Assembly: GCF_014851685.1 (NCBI RefSeq) | Contig: NZ_JACVAC010000003.1 | Coordinates: forward strand, 1 to 64,000 | Source: Pseudomonas sp. PDM05 | Lineage (GTDB): Bacteria > Pseudomonadota > Gammaproteobacteria > Pseudomonadales > Pseudomonadaceae | Direction of reading: 5' to 3' | DNA length: 64,000 nucleotides | Shown: in pieces, positions 1-8,656 of the stretch | How the letters are laid out: every line of letters begins with the position of its first letter | Position numbering within the stretch: position 1 is the first letter of the stretch | Notes under the pieces: generated by a model | The model's database searches: none | What the model was told of the DNA's origin: nothing | What the model saw: the letters and a program-made list of their open reading frames with translations, nothing else | Translations under genes and position numbers: made by a program

Positions 1-76
1 AGTTTGATTCGTTGATCCATGGGAGACTCTTGGTTCCAGGGCATGATCAGTTACCTCCTGATCATGCGTATTAACC

Positions 77-120
77 TGTAAACCATGTCCCCGGTTAGAT
101 ATGTAAACGATGTCCCCGGT
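77..120 (+). repeat. Pair of direct repeats, transposon-end-like
   Basis: Two near-identical 19-base units, TGTAAACCATGTCCCCGGT (77-95) and TGTAAACGATGTCCCCGGT (102-120), repeat with a 25-base period. The same pair, same period and orientation, occurs at 24003-24046. Units that begin with TGT and repeat in tandem resemble the multiple terminal repeats at ends of IS21-type elements, but no transposase follows. I read it as a solo end or remnant; the family assignment is an inference. Confidence 0.55.
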
Positions 121-176
121 TTGTACCGGGGCGAGCCCGCTCACCACCATTGAGTTCGCCTGCTACCGAGATTCTC

Positions 177-1172
177 ATGACTCCCTCTTCAGACCGGTTC
201 AAACCCGCCTTCGGCCTCGGCAACCCCCACCTGCAAACACTGTGGGGGCCGCTGTGGCGCCCCACTACCCATCTCGAACGCCAACGCGAACGCCTGTGGC
301 TGGACGACGGTGACTTCCTCGACCTCGACTGGCACGGCCCCCACGACGCCCAAGCGCCGCTGGTGCTGGTGCTGCACGGGCTGACCGGTTCATCCAACTC
401 GCCCTACGTCGCCGGCCTGCAAAAAGCCCTCGCCAGCCAAGGCTGGGCCAGCGCAGCGCTGAACTGGCGTGGTTGTTCGGGAGAGCCCAATCTACTGGCG
501 CGCAGCTATCACTCGGGCGCCAGCGAAGACCTGGCCGCCGCAATTGCCCACCTGCGTGCCAAGCGACCGTTGGCGCCGCTGTATGCCGTGGGGTATTCGC
601 TGGGTGGCAACGTGCTGCTCAAGCACCTCGGTGAAACCGGCGGTGCCTGCGGGCTGCAAGGCGCGGCGGCGGTGTCGGTGCCCTTTCGCCTGGATCAATG
701 CGCCGACCGCATCGGGCTGGGGTTTTCGCGGGTGTACCAGAAGCACTTCATGCGCGAGATGCTCGCGTATATCCGCGTCAAGCAGAGCCGCTTCCTACAG
801 GACGGCCGCGCGGACGGGCTGAAGACCCTGGAGGCCTTGGGCTCGCTGGAGAAGATGCGCACATTCTGGGATTTCGACGGGCGGGTGACTGCGCCACTGC
901 ATGGCTTCCTCAGTGCCGAGGACTATTACCGACGGGCGTCGAGTCGCTACTACTTGGGGGAAATCCGCACGCCGACGCTGATTATCCAGGCGGCGGATGA
1001 TCCGTTCGTGTTTGCCCACAGCTTGCCTGAGGCCGCTGAGTTGTCGGATTGCACGGAGTTCGAATTGACCGCCAAAGGTGGGCATGTCGGATTTGTCGAC
1101 GGCTCACTCAAGCGCCCGAGCTACTACCTCGAACGCCGCATCCCACAATGGCTACTGACACAACATCGGTAA
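177..1172 (+). CDS. YheT-family alpha/beta-fold hydrolase
   Basis: Predicted cytoplasmic serine hydrolase of 331 residues, the usual size for the YheT / embryogenesis-associated EMB8 family, whose natural substrate is not settled. The N-terminal PHLQTLWGPLWRP segment is typical of the family. The nucleophile elbow GYSLGG puts the catalytic serine near residue 141; the acid and histidine are probably in ADDPF and GGHVGF near the C-terminus. A TTG 27 bases upstream is in frame, but I prefer the ATG at 177 because the family sequence begins there. It lies between a transposon-end-like repeat pair and a convergent sulfurtransferase, so it is probably transcribed alone. Family assignment is firm; substrate unknown. 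Confidence 0.88.
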   Translation: MTPSSDRFKPAFGLGNPHLQTLWGPLWRPTTHLERQRERLWLDDGDFLDLDWHGPHDAQAPLVLVLHGLTGSSNSPYVAGLQKALASQGWASAALNWRGCSGEPNLLARSYHSGASEDLAAAIAHLRAKRPLAPLYAVGYSLGGNVLLKHLGETGGACGLQGAAAVSVPFRLDQCADRIGLGFSRVYQKHFMREMLAYIRVKQSRFLQDGRADGLKTLEALGSLEKMRTFWDFDGRVTAPLHGFLSAEDYYRRASSRYYLGEIRTPTLIIQAADDPFVFAHSLPEAAELSDCTEFELTAKGGHVGFVDGSLKRPSYYLERRIPQWLLTQHR

Positions 1173-1173
1173 A

Positions 1174-1191
1174 AATGTGGGAGCGGGCTTA
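1174..1191 (+). repeat. REP half-site remnant
   Basis: A single truncated copy of the GTGGGAGCGGGCTT repeat lies between the convergent stop codons of the hydrolase and the sulfurtransferase. It has lost the GCTCGCGA end and has no inverted partner, so it looks like a decayed REP. Confidence 0.6.
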
Positions 1192-1204
1192 GATCCCGAA
1201 TAGC

Positions 1205-2059
1205 TCAATCGCCGGTTGCAATAGCCCGCGCCGGATCAGTAATCCACTCACTCCAAGACCCCGCATACAACTTACCCAATGGGTACCCCGCCAGGCTCAG
1301 GGCAAACAGGTTATGACACGCCGTGACCCCCGAACCGCAATAGGCCACCAACTCGTCCGGTGAGCGGCCTTGCAACTGATCAGCAAACCGTTGCTTGAGC
1401 TGCTCAACCGGCAGGAAACGCCCATCGCTGCCCAGGTTTTCACTGAACGCCGCGCACTGCGCCCCCGGAATATGCCCGGCAACCGGGTCGATCGGCTCAA
1501 CCTCACCACGAAACCGCGCCTGTGCGCGGGCATCGATCAGGGTCAAACCTGGCTGGCCCAAGCGTTTTTGCAAGTGCTCGGCATCCAGTAGCAAACCGTT
1601 ATCCGGCGTGCCGACAAAGGTCCCAGACGCAACCAGCGGCGCATCCAGGCTCAACGGGAAACCGGCGGCATGCCAGGCCTTGAGGCCACCATCGAGGATA
1701 AACACACCATCGCGCTTGCCCAACCAGGCCAGCAACCACCACGCCCGGGCGGCGTATGCGCCGGGGCCGTCGTCATACAGCACCACGTCGGTGTCGGCAT
1801 TGATGCCCCACGCCTGCAGTTGTTGAAGCAGAACGTCCGCCGCCGGCAGTGGATGACGGCCGGTCACGCCTTTAATCACCGGGCCACTGAGGTGGCGCTC
1901 AAGGTCAGCGTACTGCGCGCCCTCGATATGCCCCTCGGCGTAGCTGCAACGCCCGTAATCCGGGTCTTCGAGAGCAAAACGGCAATCCAGGATCACCAGC
2001 CCGGGCGACTTCTGGCGCTCGGCCAATTGGGAGGGACTGATCAGTTGGGCAAGCGGCAT
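1205..2059 (-). CDS. sseA: Sulfurtransferase (3-mercaptopyruvate sulfurtransferase / rhodanese type)
   Basis: Transfers a sulfane sulfur from 3-mercaptopyruvate or thiosulfate to thiophilic acceptors such as cyanide or protein thiols, via a cysteine persulfide, in the cytoplasm. The 284 residues contain two rhodanese domains: an inactive N-terminal one (about 8-130) and a catalytic one (about 155-280). The active loop CGSGVT begins at Cys241; a CG[ST]GVT loop is the signature of mercaptopyruvate sulfurtransferases rather than thiosulfate rhodaneses. The gene is convergent with the upstream hydrolase and follows the TetR gene on the same strand by about 30 bases, so the two may share a transcript. 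The donor preference is inferred from the loop only. Confidence 0.86.
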   Translation of the reverse strand: MPLAQLISPSQLAERQKSPGLVILDCRFALEDPDYGRCSYAEGHIEGAQYADLERHLSGPVIKGVTGRHPLPAADVLLQQLQAWGINADTDVVLYDDGPGAYAARAWWLLAWLGKRDGVFILDGGLKAWHAAGFPLSLDAPLVASGTFVGTPDNGLLLDAEHLQKRLGQPGLTLIDARAQARFRGEVEPIDPVAGHIPGAQCAAFSENLGSDGRFLPVEQLKQRFADQLQGRSPDELVAYCGSGVTACHNLFALSLAGYPLGKLYAGSWSEWITDPARAIATGD

Positions 2060-2092
2060 GACGGACTCCTGTAAACAGATTCGGGAAAGGTC

Positions 2093-2764
2093 CTACTTCA
2101 CTTCTTCCAGTGCCTGATTCAACGGCACGTAAAACTCTTTGAACAACGCATCCACCGCATCCTTGGCTTGGGGTGTGACAAACCCCGCCTCCAGCACCAG
2201 CACTTGATACACCCCGCGTTTGATCGCCTCGGCGCTCAAATGGGCGGAGTTTTCATTGGTGGTGCACAGGAAACGCACCCACGACGTAAGGATGATCCAC
2301 GCATTGAGGGTCAGGGCTTCGGTTTGGATCGGGTCCATATTGAGGATGCCGGCATCGACAAACCCCCGGTAGATGGCGTTGCCCTGGGTCAGGCAGCGCT
2401 GGGAAAACCGCCGATAGCCGGTGGCCAGTTCCGGGTCGCTTTCCAGCAAGTGTTCAAGGTCGCGGTGCAGGAAACGATAGCGCCACATGCCGGCCAGCAG
2501 GGCCTGCAAGTAGAAGCGCTTGTCTTCAACGGTGGCGGCGCGCCCCTGGGGCGGGCGCAGAAAACTGTCTACCAGGGCTTCGTATTCACGAAACAGCACG
2601 GCGATGATCGCCTGCTTGTTGGGGAAGTGGTAGTACAGGTTGCCCGGCGAAATTTCCATGTGGGCGGCGATGTGGTTGGTGCTGATACTGCGCTCGCCCT
2701 GCTGGTTAAAAAGCTCCAGGCTGGTTTGCACAATGCGCTCGCTGGTCTTTACTCGTGGTGCCAT
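2093..2764 (-). CDS. TetR-family transcriptional regulator
   Basis: One-component repressor-type regulator of 223 residues. Residues about 10-55 form the TetR helix-turn-helix (ISTNHIAAHMEISPGNLYYHF, with the conserved NLYYHF recognition-helix end). The rest is the ligand-binding and dimerisation domain, which looks like the AcrR-like C-terminal group. It is divergent from the aldehyde dehydrogenase gene, with 147 bases between the starts, and the shared region holds a perfect 20-base palindrome on a promoter-like sequence. It is therefore the likely local regulator of the oxidation cluster at 2.9-6.7 kb, responding to an unknown aromatic alcohol or aldehyde. Ligand and target are inferred from position. 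Confidence 0.85.
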   Translation of the reverse strand: MAPRVKTSERIVQTSLELFNQQGERSISTNHIAAHMEISPGNLYYHFPNKQAIIAVLFREYEALVDSFLRPPQGRAATVEDKRFYLQALLAGMWRYRFLHRDLEHLLESDPELATGYRRFSQRCLTQGNAIYRGFVDAGILNMDPIQTEALTLNAWIILTSWVRFLCTTNENSAHLSAEAIKRGVYQVLVLEAGFVTPQAKDAVDALFKEFYVPLNQALEEVK

Positions 2765-2848
2765 AGGGGAATCAGCTTCTATACACGTGATGGGGCATCT
2801 TACGGCCTATCCCGGCCAGGATAAATCTGCATGTTGCTGCAATGTTAT

Positions 2849-2877
2849 TTGACAATTTAGAGCAATGACTCTAAAAA
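2849..2877 (+). promoter_or_regulatory. Promoter of the aldehyde dehydrogenase cluster with overlapping palindromic operator
   Basis: A consensus -35 box TTGACA (2849-2854) is followed after exactly 17 bases by TAAAAA (2872-2877). Between and over the -10 lies a perfect inverted repeat, TTTAGAG - CAATGA - CTCTAAA (2856-2875). A palindrome in the spacer and -10 of a promoter facing away from a divergent TetR gene is a classical repressor operator. The next ATG on the + strand is at 2912. Visible directly: boxes, spacing and palindrome. Inferred: that the TetR protein binds it. Confidence 0.65.
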
Positions 2878-2911
2878 TCCAGGCAGACCTATAACAACCG
2901 GGAACTGCGCC

Positions 2912-4339
2912 ATGTCTGCCAACGTTGCCTACCTGCAAGATTCCCAGGCGCTGGATCAACTCCAGGACCTGTTCGACGCCCAACAGCGCGCCTATGCCGC
3001 CAACCCGATGCCGCCGGCAGCGCAACGCCTGCAGTGGCTCAAGGCCTTGCGCGACGTGCTCAGCGACGAACGCCAGGCGTTGATCAACGCGATCAGCCAG
3101 GACTTCAGCCACCGCAGCGCCGACGAAACCCTGTTCGCCGAACTGATGCCCAGCCTGCATGGCATTCACTACGCCAGCAAACACCTCAAGGGCTGGATGA
3201 AGCCTTCGCGCCGCGCCGTAGGCCTGGCCTTCCAGCCCGCGTCAGCCAAAGTCATCTATCAACCGCTGGGCGTGGTCGGGGTGATCGTGCCTTGGAATTA
3301 CCCGCTGTACCTGGCCATCGGCCCGCTGGTCGGTGCATTGGCCGCCGGTAACCGGGTGATGCTCAAGCTCAGCGAATCCACCCCGGCCACCGGCGAACTG
3401 CTCAAGACGCTGCTGGCGAAGATCTTTCCCGAAGACCTGGTGTGCGTGGTGCTGGGCGAAGCTGAAGTGGGCATGGCGTTTTCCAGGCTGCGTTTCGACC
3501 ACCTGCTGTTCACCGGCGCCACCAGCATCGGCAAACACGTGATGCGCGCGGCGGCCGAGCACCTCACGCCGGTCACCCTGGAGCTGGGCGGCAAGTCGCC
3601 GGCCATCGTGTCCGCCGATGTGCCGCTCAAGGACGCCGCCGAACGCATCGCCTTCGGCAAAGCCTTGAACGCCGGGCAGACCTGCGTGGCGCCGGACTAC
3701 GTGCTGGTCCCGGAAGAGCGTGTGGAAGGGTTCGTCGAGGCCTACACCCAAGCCATTCGCGGGTTTTATCCGACCCTGGCAGACAACCCGGACTACACCG
3801 CCATCATCAACGAACGGCAATTGGCGCGGCTCAATGCCTACACCAAGGACGCCACCGACAAAGGCGCCACCCTGATCCCGCTGTATGAGCAAGGCCAGGC
3901 ACGGCGCATGGCCCACAGCCTGCTGCTGAATGTCAGCGACGACATGACGGTGATGCAGGACGAGATCTTCGGCCCGCTGCTGCCCATCGTGCCCTATCGC
4001 GGCCTCGACCAGGCCTTTGCCTACATCAACCAGCGCCCTCGCCCGCTGGCCCTGTATTACTTCGGCTACAACAAGCGCGAACAGGAGCGTGTGCTGCACG
4101 AGACCCATTCCGGCGGCGTATGCCTGAACGACACCCTGCTGCACGTGGCCCAGGACGACATGCCATTTGGCGGCATCGGCCCCTCGGGCATGGGCCACTA
4201 CCACGGTCACGAAGGCTTTCTCACCTTCAGCAAGGCCAAGGGCGTGCTGGTGAAACAGCGCCTGAACGCCGCGAAATTGATCTACCCACCGTACGGAAAA
4301 TCCATCCAGAAGTTGATCCAGAAGCTGTTTATCCGCTGA
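2912..4339 (+). CDS. calB: Coniferyl-aldehyde-dehydrogenase-type NAD(P)+ aldehyde dehydrogenase
   Basis: Oxidises an aldehyde to the carboxylic acid with NAD(P)+ in the cytoplasm. The 475 residues match the short aldehyde dehydrogenase subgroup (no long N-terminal extension) that includes coniferyl aldehyde dehydrogenase. Visible landmarks are VPWNYPLYL (cofactor-binding Asn), the general base in LELGGKSP (Glu224) and the nucleophile in NAGQTC (Cys258). It is followed on the same strand after 28 bases by the Tat-exported small protein and then the GMC flavoprotein, suggesting an alcohol-to-aldehyde-to-acid route. The promoter at 2849 and the divergent TetR gene suggest induction by substrate. 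The family is clear; coniferyl aldehyde as the true substrate is only a family label. Confidence 0.85.
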   Translation: MSANVAYLQDSQALDQLQDLFDAQQRAYAANPMPPAAQRLQWLKALRDVLSDERQALINAISQDFSHRSADETLFAELMPSLHGIHYASKHLKGWMKPSRRAVGLAFQPASAKVIYQPLGVVGVIVPWNYPLYLAIGPLVGALAAGNRVMLKLSESTPATGELLKTLLAKIFPEDLVCVVLGEAEVGMAFSRLRFDHLLFTGATSIGKHVMRAAAEHLTPVTLELGGKSPAIVSADVPLKDAAERIAFGKALNAGQTCVAPDYVLVPEERVEGFVEAYTQAIRGFYPTLADNPDYTAIINERQLARLNAYTKDATDKGATLIPLYEQGQARRMAHSLLLNVSDDMTVMQDEIFGPLLPIVPYRGLDQAFAYINQRPRPLALYYFGYNKREQERVLHETHSGGVCLNDTLLHVAQDDMPFGGIGPSGMGHYHGHEGFLTFSKAKGVLVKQRLNAAKLIYPPYGKSIQKLIQKLFIR

Positions 4340-4367
4340 TCACGCCACTCTCGGGATAACAATAACA

Positions 4368-4913
4368 ATGAACCCCAGCCTGACTGAAACACCCGCGCTG
4401 TCACGGCGCGGCGTCTTGAAAATCGGCCTGTGCGCCAGCGCCTTCCTGGCCACCGCCGGGCTTGGCGCCAGCCTCAGCGGCTGCTCCAGCAGCACGCCGG
4501 CCAGCGGTTTTGTGATGTTGCGCAGCAGTGATTTGCCGTTCCTGCGCGCCGTCATCCCGGTGCTGCTTGAAGGCGTGGCCAGCGCCCAGGAAGTCGCCAG
4601 CGCAATCGAAGACACGCTGAAAAAGCTCGACTTCAGCCTGCAACGCCTGTCGCCGGAGATGTTCAAGCTCACCCAGCAACTGTTCGACGTGCTGGGCATG
4701 GGCATCACCCGCGGACCGTTGACCGGGATCTGGGGCAGTTGGGAAAACGCCAGCAGCGAGCAGATCCGCAATTTCCTGCACCGCTGGGAGAACAGTTACC
4801 TGAACCTGTTGCGCATGGGCCAGGGCTCGCTGCTCAAGCTGGTGATCATGGCGTGGTACTTCCAGCCGGCGTCGTGGGCCCACTGCGGCTATCCCGGGCC
4901 GCCGAAGATCTAG
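4368..4913 (+). CDS. Tat-signal small subunit, probable partner of the GMC dehydrogenase
   Basis: A 181-residue exported protein. The N-terminus carries a twin-arginine motif, SRRGVLK (12-18), then a hydrophobic stretch and a possible lipobox LSGC ending at Cys39, so the mature form may be a lipoprotein. The rest is helical with no catalytic motif. Small Tat-signal proteins next to GMC flavoproteins are the gamma ('hitch-hiker') subunits of membrane-bound gluconate, sorbitol and FAD-glucose dehydrogenases, which carry the signal-less large subunit through the Tat pore. The position between the aldehyde dehydrogenase and the GMC gene supports that role. Sequence similarity to known gamma subunits was not testable here, so the function is an inference from signal and context. 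Confidence 0.7.
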   Translation: MNPSLTETPALSRRGVLKIGLCASAFLATAGLGASLSGCSSSTPASGFVMLRSSDLPFLRAVIPVLLEGVASAQEVASAIEDTLKKLDFSLQRLSPEMFKLTQQLFDVLGMGITRGPLTGIWGSWENASSEQIRNFLHRWENSYLNLLRMGQGSLLKLVIMAWYFQPASWAHCGYPGPPKI

Positions 4914-4934
4914 CGTTGATAACCCCATCAAAAC

Positions 4935-5023
4935 TGTGGGAGCTGGCTTGCCTGCGATGGCGGTGCATCAGTGAAGGCGGTATTGGCTGACCCACCGCCT
5001 TCGCGGGCAAGCCCGCTCCCACA
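4935..5023. repeat. REPIN (inverted REP pair)
   Basis: TGTGGGAGCTGGCTTGCCTGCGA on the left faces TCGCGGGCAAGCCCGCTCCCACA on the right across a loop of roughly 40 bases. The arms belong to slightly different REP variants (GGCTTGCCTGCGA versus GGCTTGCCCGCGA). It sits between the small Tat protein and the GMC gene, so a transcript through the cluster would carry this hairpin, which could set unequal subunit levels. Confidence 0.85.
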
Positions 5024-5074
5024 GGGGGTTTGCAGTGAATGCCTGAACTCAACTTCGTACAAAAATAAGAGTGC

Positions 5075-6676
5075 ATGTCTATGCCCGTACCCGATCTGTT
5101 CCGTGATGGCCTGGCCCGTGGCTGGAAAACCCACAATGGCTCTGCCCTCGACAGCGACCTGACCCTGGAAGCCGACGTAGCCATCATCGGCAGCGGCGCC
5201 GGGGGCGGTACCACCGCCGAAATCCTCAGTGCCGCCGGCTACAAAGTGTTGCTGATCGAGGAAGGCCCGCTCAAGACCAGCAGCGACTTCAAGCTGCTTG
5301 AAGACGAGGCCTACACCAGCCTGTACCAGGAAGGCATCGGCCGCATGAGCAAGGACGGCTCGATCACCATCCTGCAAGGTCGGGCGGTAGGCGGCACCAC
5401 GCTGATCAACTGGACATCGAGCTTTCGCACACCAGACGCCACCCTTTCCCACTGGGCCAGCGAATACGCGGTGAAGGGCCACAGCAGCGCCGAGATGGCG
5501 CCGTGGTTTGAAAAAATGGAGCAGCGCCTGGGCATCGCCCCCTGGGCCATGCCGCCGAATGCCAACAACGAGGTGATCCGCAAAGGCTGCGAGAAGCTCG
5601 GCTACAGCTGGCACGTGATCCCGCGCAACGTACGTGGCTGCTTCAACCTGGGGTATTGCGGCATGGGGTGCCCGGTCAACGCCAAGCAATCGATGCTGGT
5701 GACCACGATCCCGTCCACCCTGGAAAAAGGCGGTGAGCTGCTCTACCTCGCCCGCGCCGAACGCCTGAAATTCACCGGCGACACCATCAGCAGCCTGGAA
5801 TGCGTGGCGATGGACGCCCTGTGCGTGGCGCCCACAGGGCGCAGGATCAGCGTGAAGGCCAAGCACTACGTGCTGTCTGGCGGCGGCATCAACAGCCCGG
5901 CCCTACTGATGCGCTCGGACGCGCCCGACCCGCACTCGCGCCTGGGCAAGCGGACCTTTTTGCACCTGGTGAATTTTTCCGCCGGGCTGTTCGACGAGGT
6001 GATCAACCCGTTCTACGGCGCACCGCAGTCGATCTACTCCGACCATTTCCAATGGCAGGACGGCACCACCGGCAAAATGTCGTACAAGCTTGAGGCGCCG
6101 CCCCTGCACCCGGCGCTGGCCAGTACGCTGCTCGGTGGCTACGGCACGCAAAACGCCCTGGACATGAGCCAACTGCCCAATACCCACGCGATGCTCGCCC
6201 TGCTGCGCGACGGCTTTCACCCCGACAGCCCCGGTGGCAACGTGGAGTTGCGCGGCGACGGTACGCCGGTGCTCGACTATCAGGTCTCGGACTACGCCTG
6301 GGACGGCCTGCGCCGGGCATTCCACAGCATGGCCGAGATTCAGTTCGCCGCGGGCGCCAAGTCGGTCAAGCCGCTGCATCACGATGCGCGCTACGTCAAA
6401 ACCCTGGCCGAAGCCCGAACCCTGATCGAAGGCCTGAAGCTGGAACTGCACCGCACCTGCCTGGGCAGCGCCCATGTGATGGGCGGTTGCGCCATGGGCG
6501 AAGAGCCGAAAAATGCGGTGGCCGACAGCCTCGGGCGCCATCACCAATTACGCAACCTGTCGATCCACGATGGCTCGCTATTCCCCACCAGCATTGGGGC
6601 AAACCCGCAATTGTCGGTGTATGGATTGACCGCACAATTGGCCACGGCCTTGGCCGAACGTCTGAAAACAGCGTGA
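5075..6676 (+). CDS. GMC-family FAD oxidoreductase with cysteine-rich [3Fe-4S]-type motif
   Basis: Flavin-dependent alcohol or polyol dehydrogenase of 533 residues. The N-terminus has no signal peptide; the FAD dinucleotide-binding GSGAGGGTTAE is at about 39-49. Cys189, Cys195 and Cys199 form C-X5-C-X3-C in GCFNLGYCGMGCP, the same spacing I recall for the [3Fe-4S] ligands of bacterial FAD-glucose dehydrogenase. C-terminal GMC motifs are SAHVMGGCAMG, with a candidate catalytic His, and TSIGANPQLSVYGL. An iron-sulfur cluster implies electrons leave to a cytochrome or quinone rather than O2. With the upstream Tat protein it probably forms an exported complex, but no multiheme cytochrome subunit is encoded nearby. 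An ATG six bases downstream (5081) is an alternative start. Substrate unknown. Confidence 0.85.
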   Translation: MSMPVPDLFRDGLARGWKTHNGSALDSDLTLEADVAIIGSGAGGGTTAEILSAAGYKVLLIEEGPLKTSSDFKLLEDEAYTSLYQEGIGRMSKDGSITILQGRAVGGTTLINWTSSFRTPDATLSHWASEYAVKGHSSAEMAPWFEKMEQRLGIAPWAMPPNANNEVIRKGCEKLGYSWHVIPRNVRGCFNLGYCGMGCPVNAKQSMLVTTIPSTLEKGGELLYLARAERLKFTGDTISSLECVAMDALCVAPTGRRISVKAKHYVLSGGGINSPALLMRSDAPDPHSRLGKRTFLHLVNFSAGLFDEVINPFYGAPQSIYSDHFQWQDGTTGKMSYKLEAPPLHPALASTLLGGYGTQNALDMSQLPNTHAMLALLRDGFHPDSPGGNVELRGDGTPVLDYQVSDYAWDGLRRAFHSMAEIQFAAGAKSVKPLHHDARYVKTLAEARTLIEGLKLELHRTCLGSAHVMGGCAMGEEPKNAVADSLGRHHQLRNLSIHDGSLFPTSIGANPQLSVYGLTAQLATALAERLKTA

Positions 6677-6710
6677 AAAAACGTCGGATAAGCGGCCTCT
6701 ATCTACATAA

Positions 6711-7259
<549 letters not shown>

Positions 7260-7267
7260 TTTGGCCC

Positions 7268-7708
<441 letters not shown>

Positions 7709-7715
7709 GGGCCTC

Positions 7716-7797
7716 TTCGCGAGCAAGCCCGCTCCCACAGTTAACCGAGTTCCAACATGAGAATGCGGTCGAATGTGGGAGCGGGCTTGCTCGCGAA
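7716..7797. repeat. REPIN (inverted REP pair)
   Basis: TTCGCGAGCAAGCCCGCTCCCACA (7716-7739) and its exact reverse complement (7774-7797) flank a loop of 34 bases between the convergent ferredoxin and mutM genes. The arms point inward-out, i.e. the GCGA ends are outermost, the opposite arrangement to the copies at 10970 and 37042. Confidence 0.9.
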
Positions 7798-7822
7798 GGC
7801 GTCATCAGCCATCACCGAGCAA

Positions 7823-8635
7823 TCAGCTCTGACACCTTGGGCAAAACACACTCGCCCGCTGCCCCAGCACCACATTGCGCAACTCAGTCCCGCACACCTT
7901 GCACGCCTCGTTCCCCCGGCCATAGACAAACAGCTCCTGCTGGAAGTACCCCGGCTGCCCGTCCCCACCGATAAAGTCGCGCAATGTCGTACCGCCCCGC
8001 TCGATCGCAGCGGCCAGGATGCGCTTGATCTCGATCGCCAGCTTTAAATAGCGCCCACGGGAAATACCGCCCGCCGCACGACGCGGATCAATCCCCGCCG
8101 CAAACAACGCCTCGGTCGCATAGATGTTGCCCACACCAACCACCACCGCGTTGTCCATGATGAACGGCTTCACCGCCATCGACTTGCCGCGAGACAGTTG
8201 AAACAAACGCTCACCGTCGAACAGGTCGGTCAACGGCTCCGGCCCCAGGCGCAGCAGCAGCTCGTGGTTGTGCGGGTCCTGGCTCCAGAGCATCGCGCCA
8301 AAGCGCCGCGGGTCGGTGTAGCGCAGGGCCAGGCCAGACTCCAGCTCGATGTCCACATGCTCATGCTTGGCCGCTGGCGTGCCGACCTCCACCAGGCGCA
8401 GGTTGCCCGACATGCCCAGGTGACTGATCAAGGTGCCCACTTCGGCATTGATCAACAGGTACTTGGCGCGCCGTTCCACCAGCACGATGCGCTGCCCGGA
8501 CAGGCGCACATCCAGGTCTTCCGGGATCGGCCAGCGCAGGCGCCGCTCACGGACCACCACGCGGCTGACGCGCTGGCCTTCCAGGTGCGGCGCAATTCCG
8601 CGCCGGGTGGTTTCGACTTCAGGTAACTCGGGCAT
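7823..8635 (-). CDS. mutM: Formamidopyrimidine-DNA glycosylase
   Basis: Removes oxidised purines (8-oxoguanine, FapyG) from DNA and cuts the resulting abasic site by beta,delta-elimination. The 270 residues start with MPELPEVE, giving the catalytic N-terminal Pro and the Glu next to it. The C-terminal zinc finger is CKVCGT...CPRCQS, with four cysteines as required. The HhH-type segment with [13 protein letters not shown] lies in the middle. It follows the HDOD-domain gene by 21 bases on the same strand, so the two are probably co-transcribed. Identification is secure. Confidence 0.97.
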   Translation of the reverse strand: MPELPEVETTRRGIAPHLEGQRVSRVVVRERRLRWPIPEDLDVRLSGQRIVLVERRAKYLLINAEVGTLISHLGMSGNLRLVEVGTPAAKHEHVDIELESGLALRYTDPRRFGAMLWSQDPHNHELLLRLGPEPLTDLFDGERLFQLSRGKSMAVKPFIMDNAVVVGVGNIYATEALFAAGIDPRRAAGGISRGRYLKLAIEIKRILAAAIERGGTTLRDFIGGDGQPGYFQQELFVYGRGNEACKVCGTELRNVVLGQRASVFCPRCQS

Positions 8636-8656
8636 GTGTACCTCGTGAAAGAAGGG

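Noticed and set aside
3242..4210. A 322-residue minus-strand frame
   Set aside because: Antisense to the aldehyde dehydrogenase, with no domain features.
7757..7822. Short frames starting inside the REPIN after the ferredoxin gene
   Set aside because: They translate repeat sequence only (for example VGAGLLAKASS) and recur wherever a REP is present.
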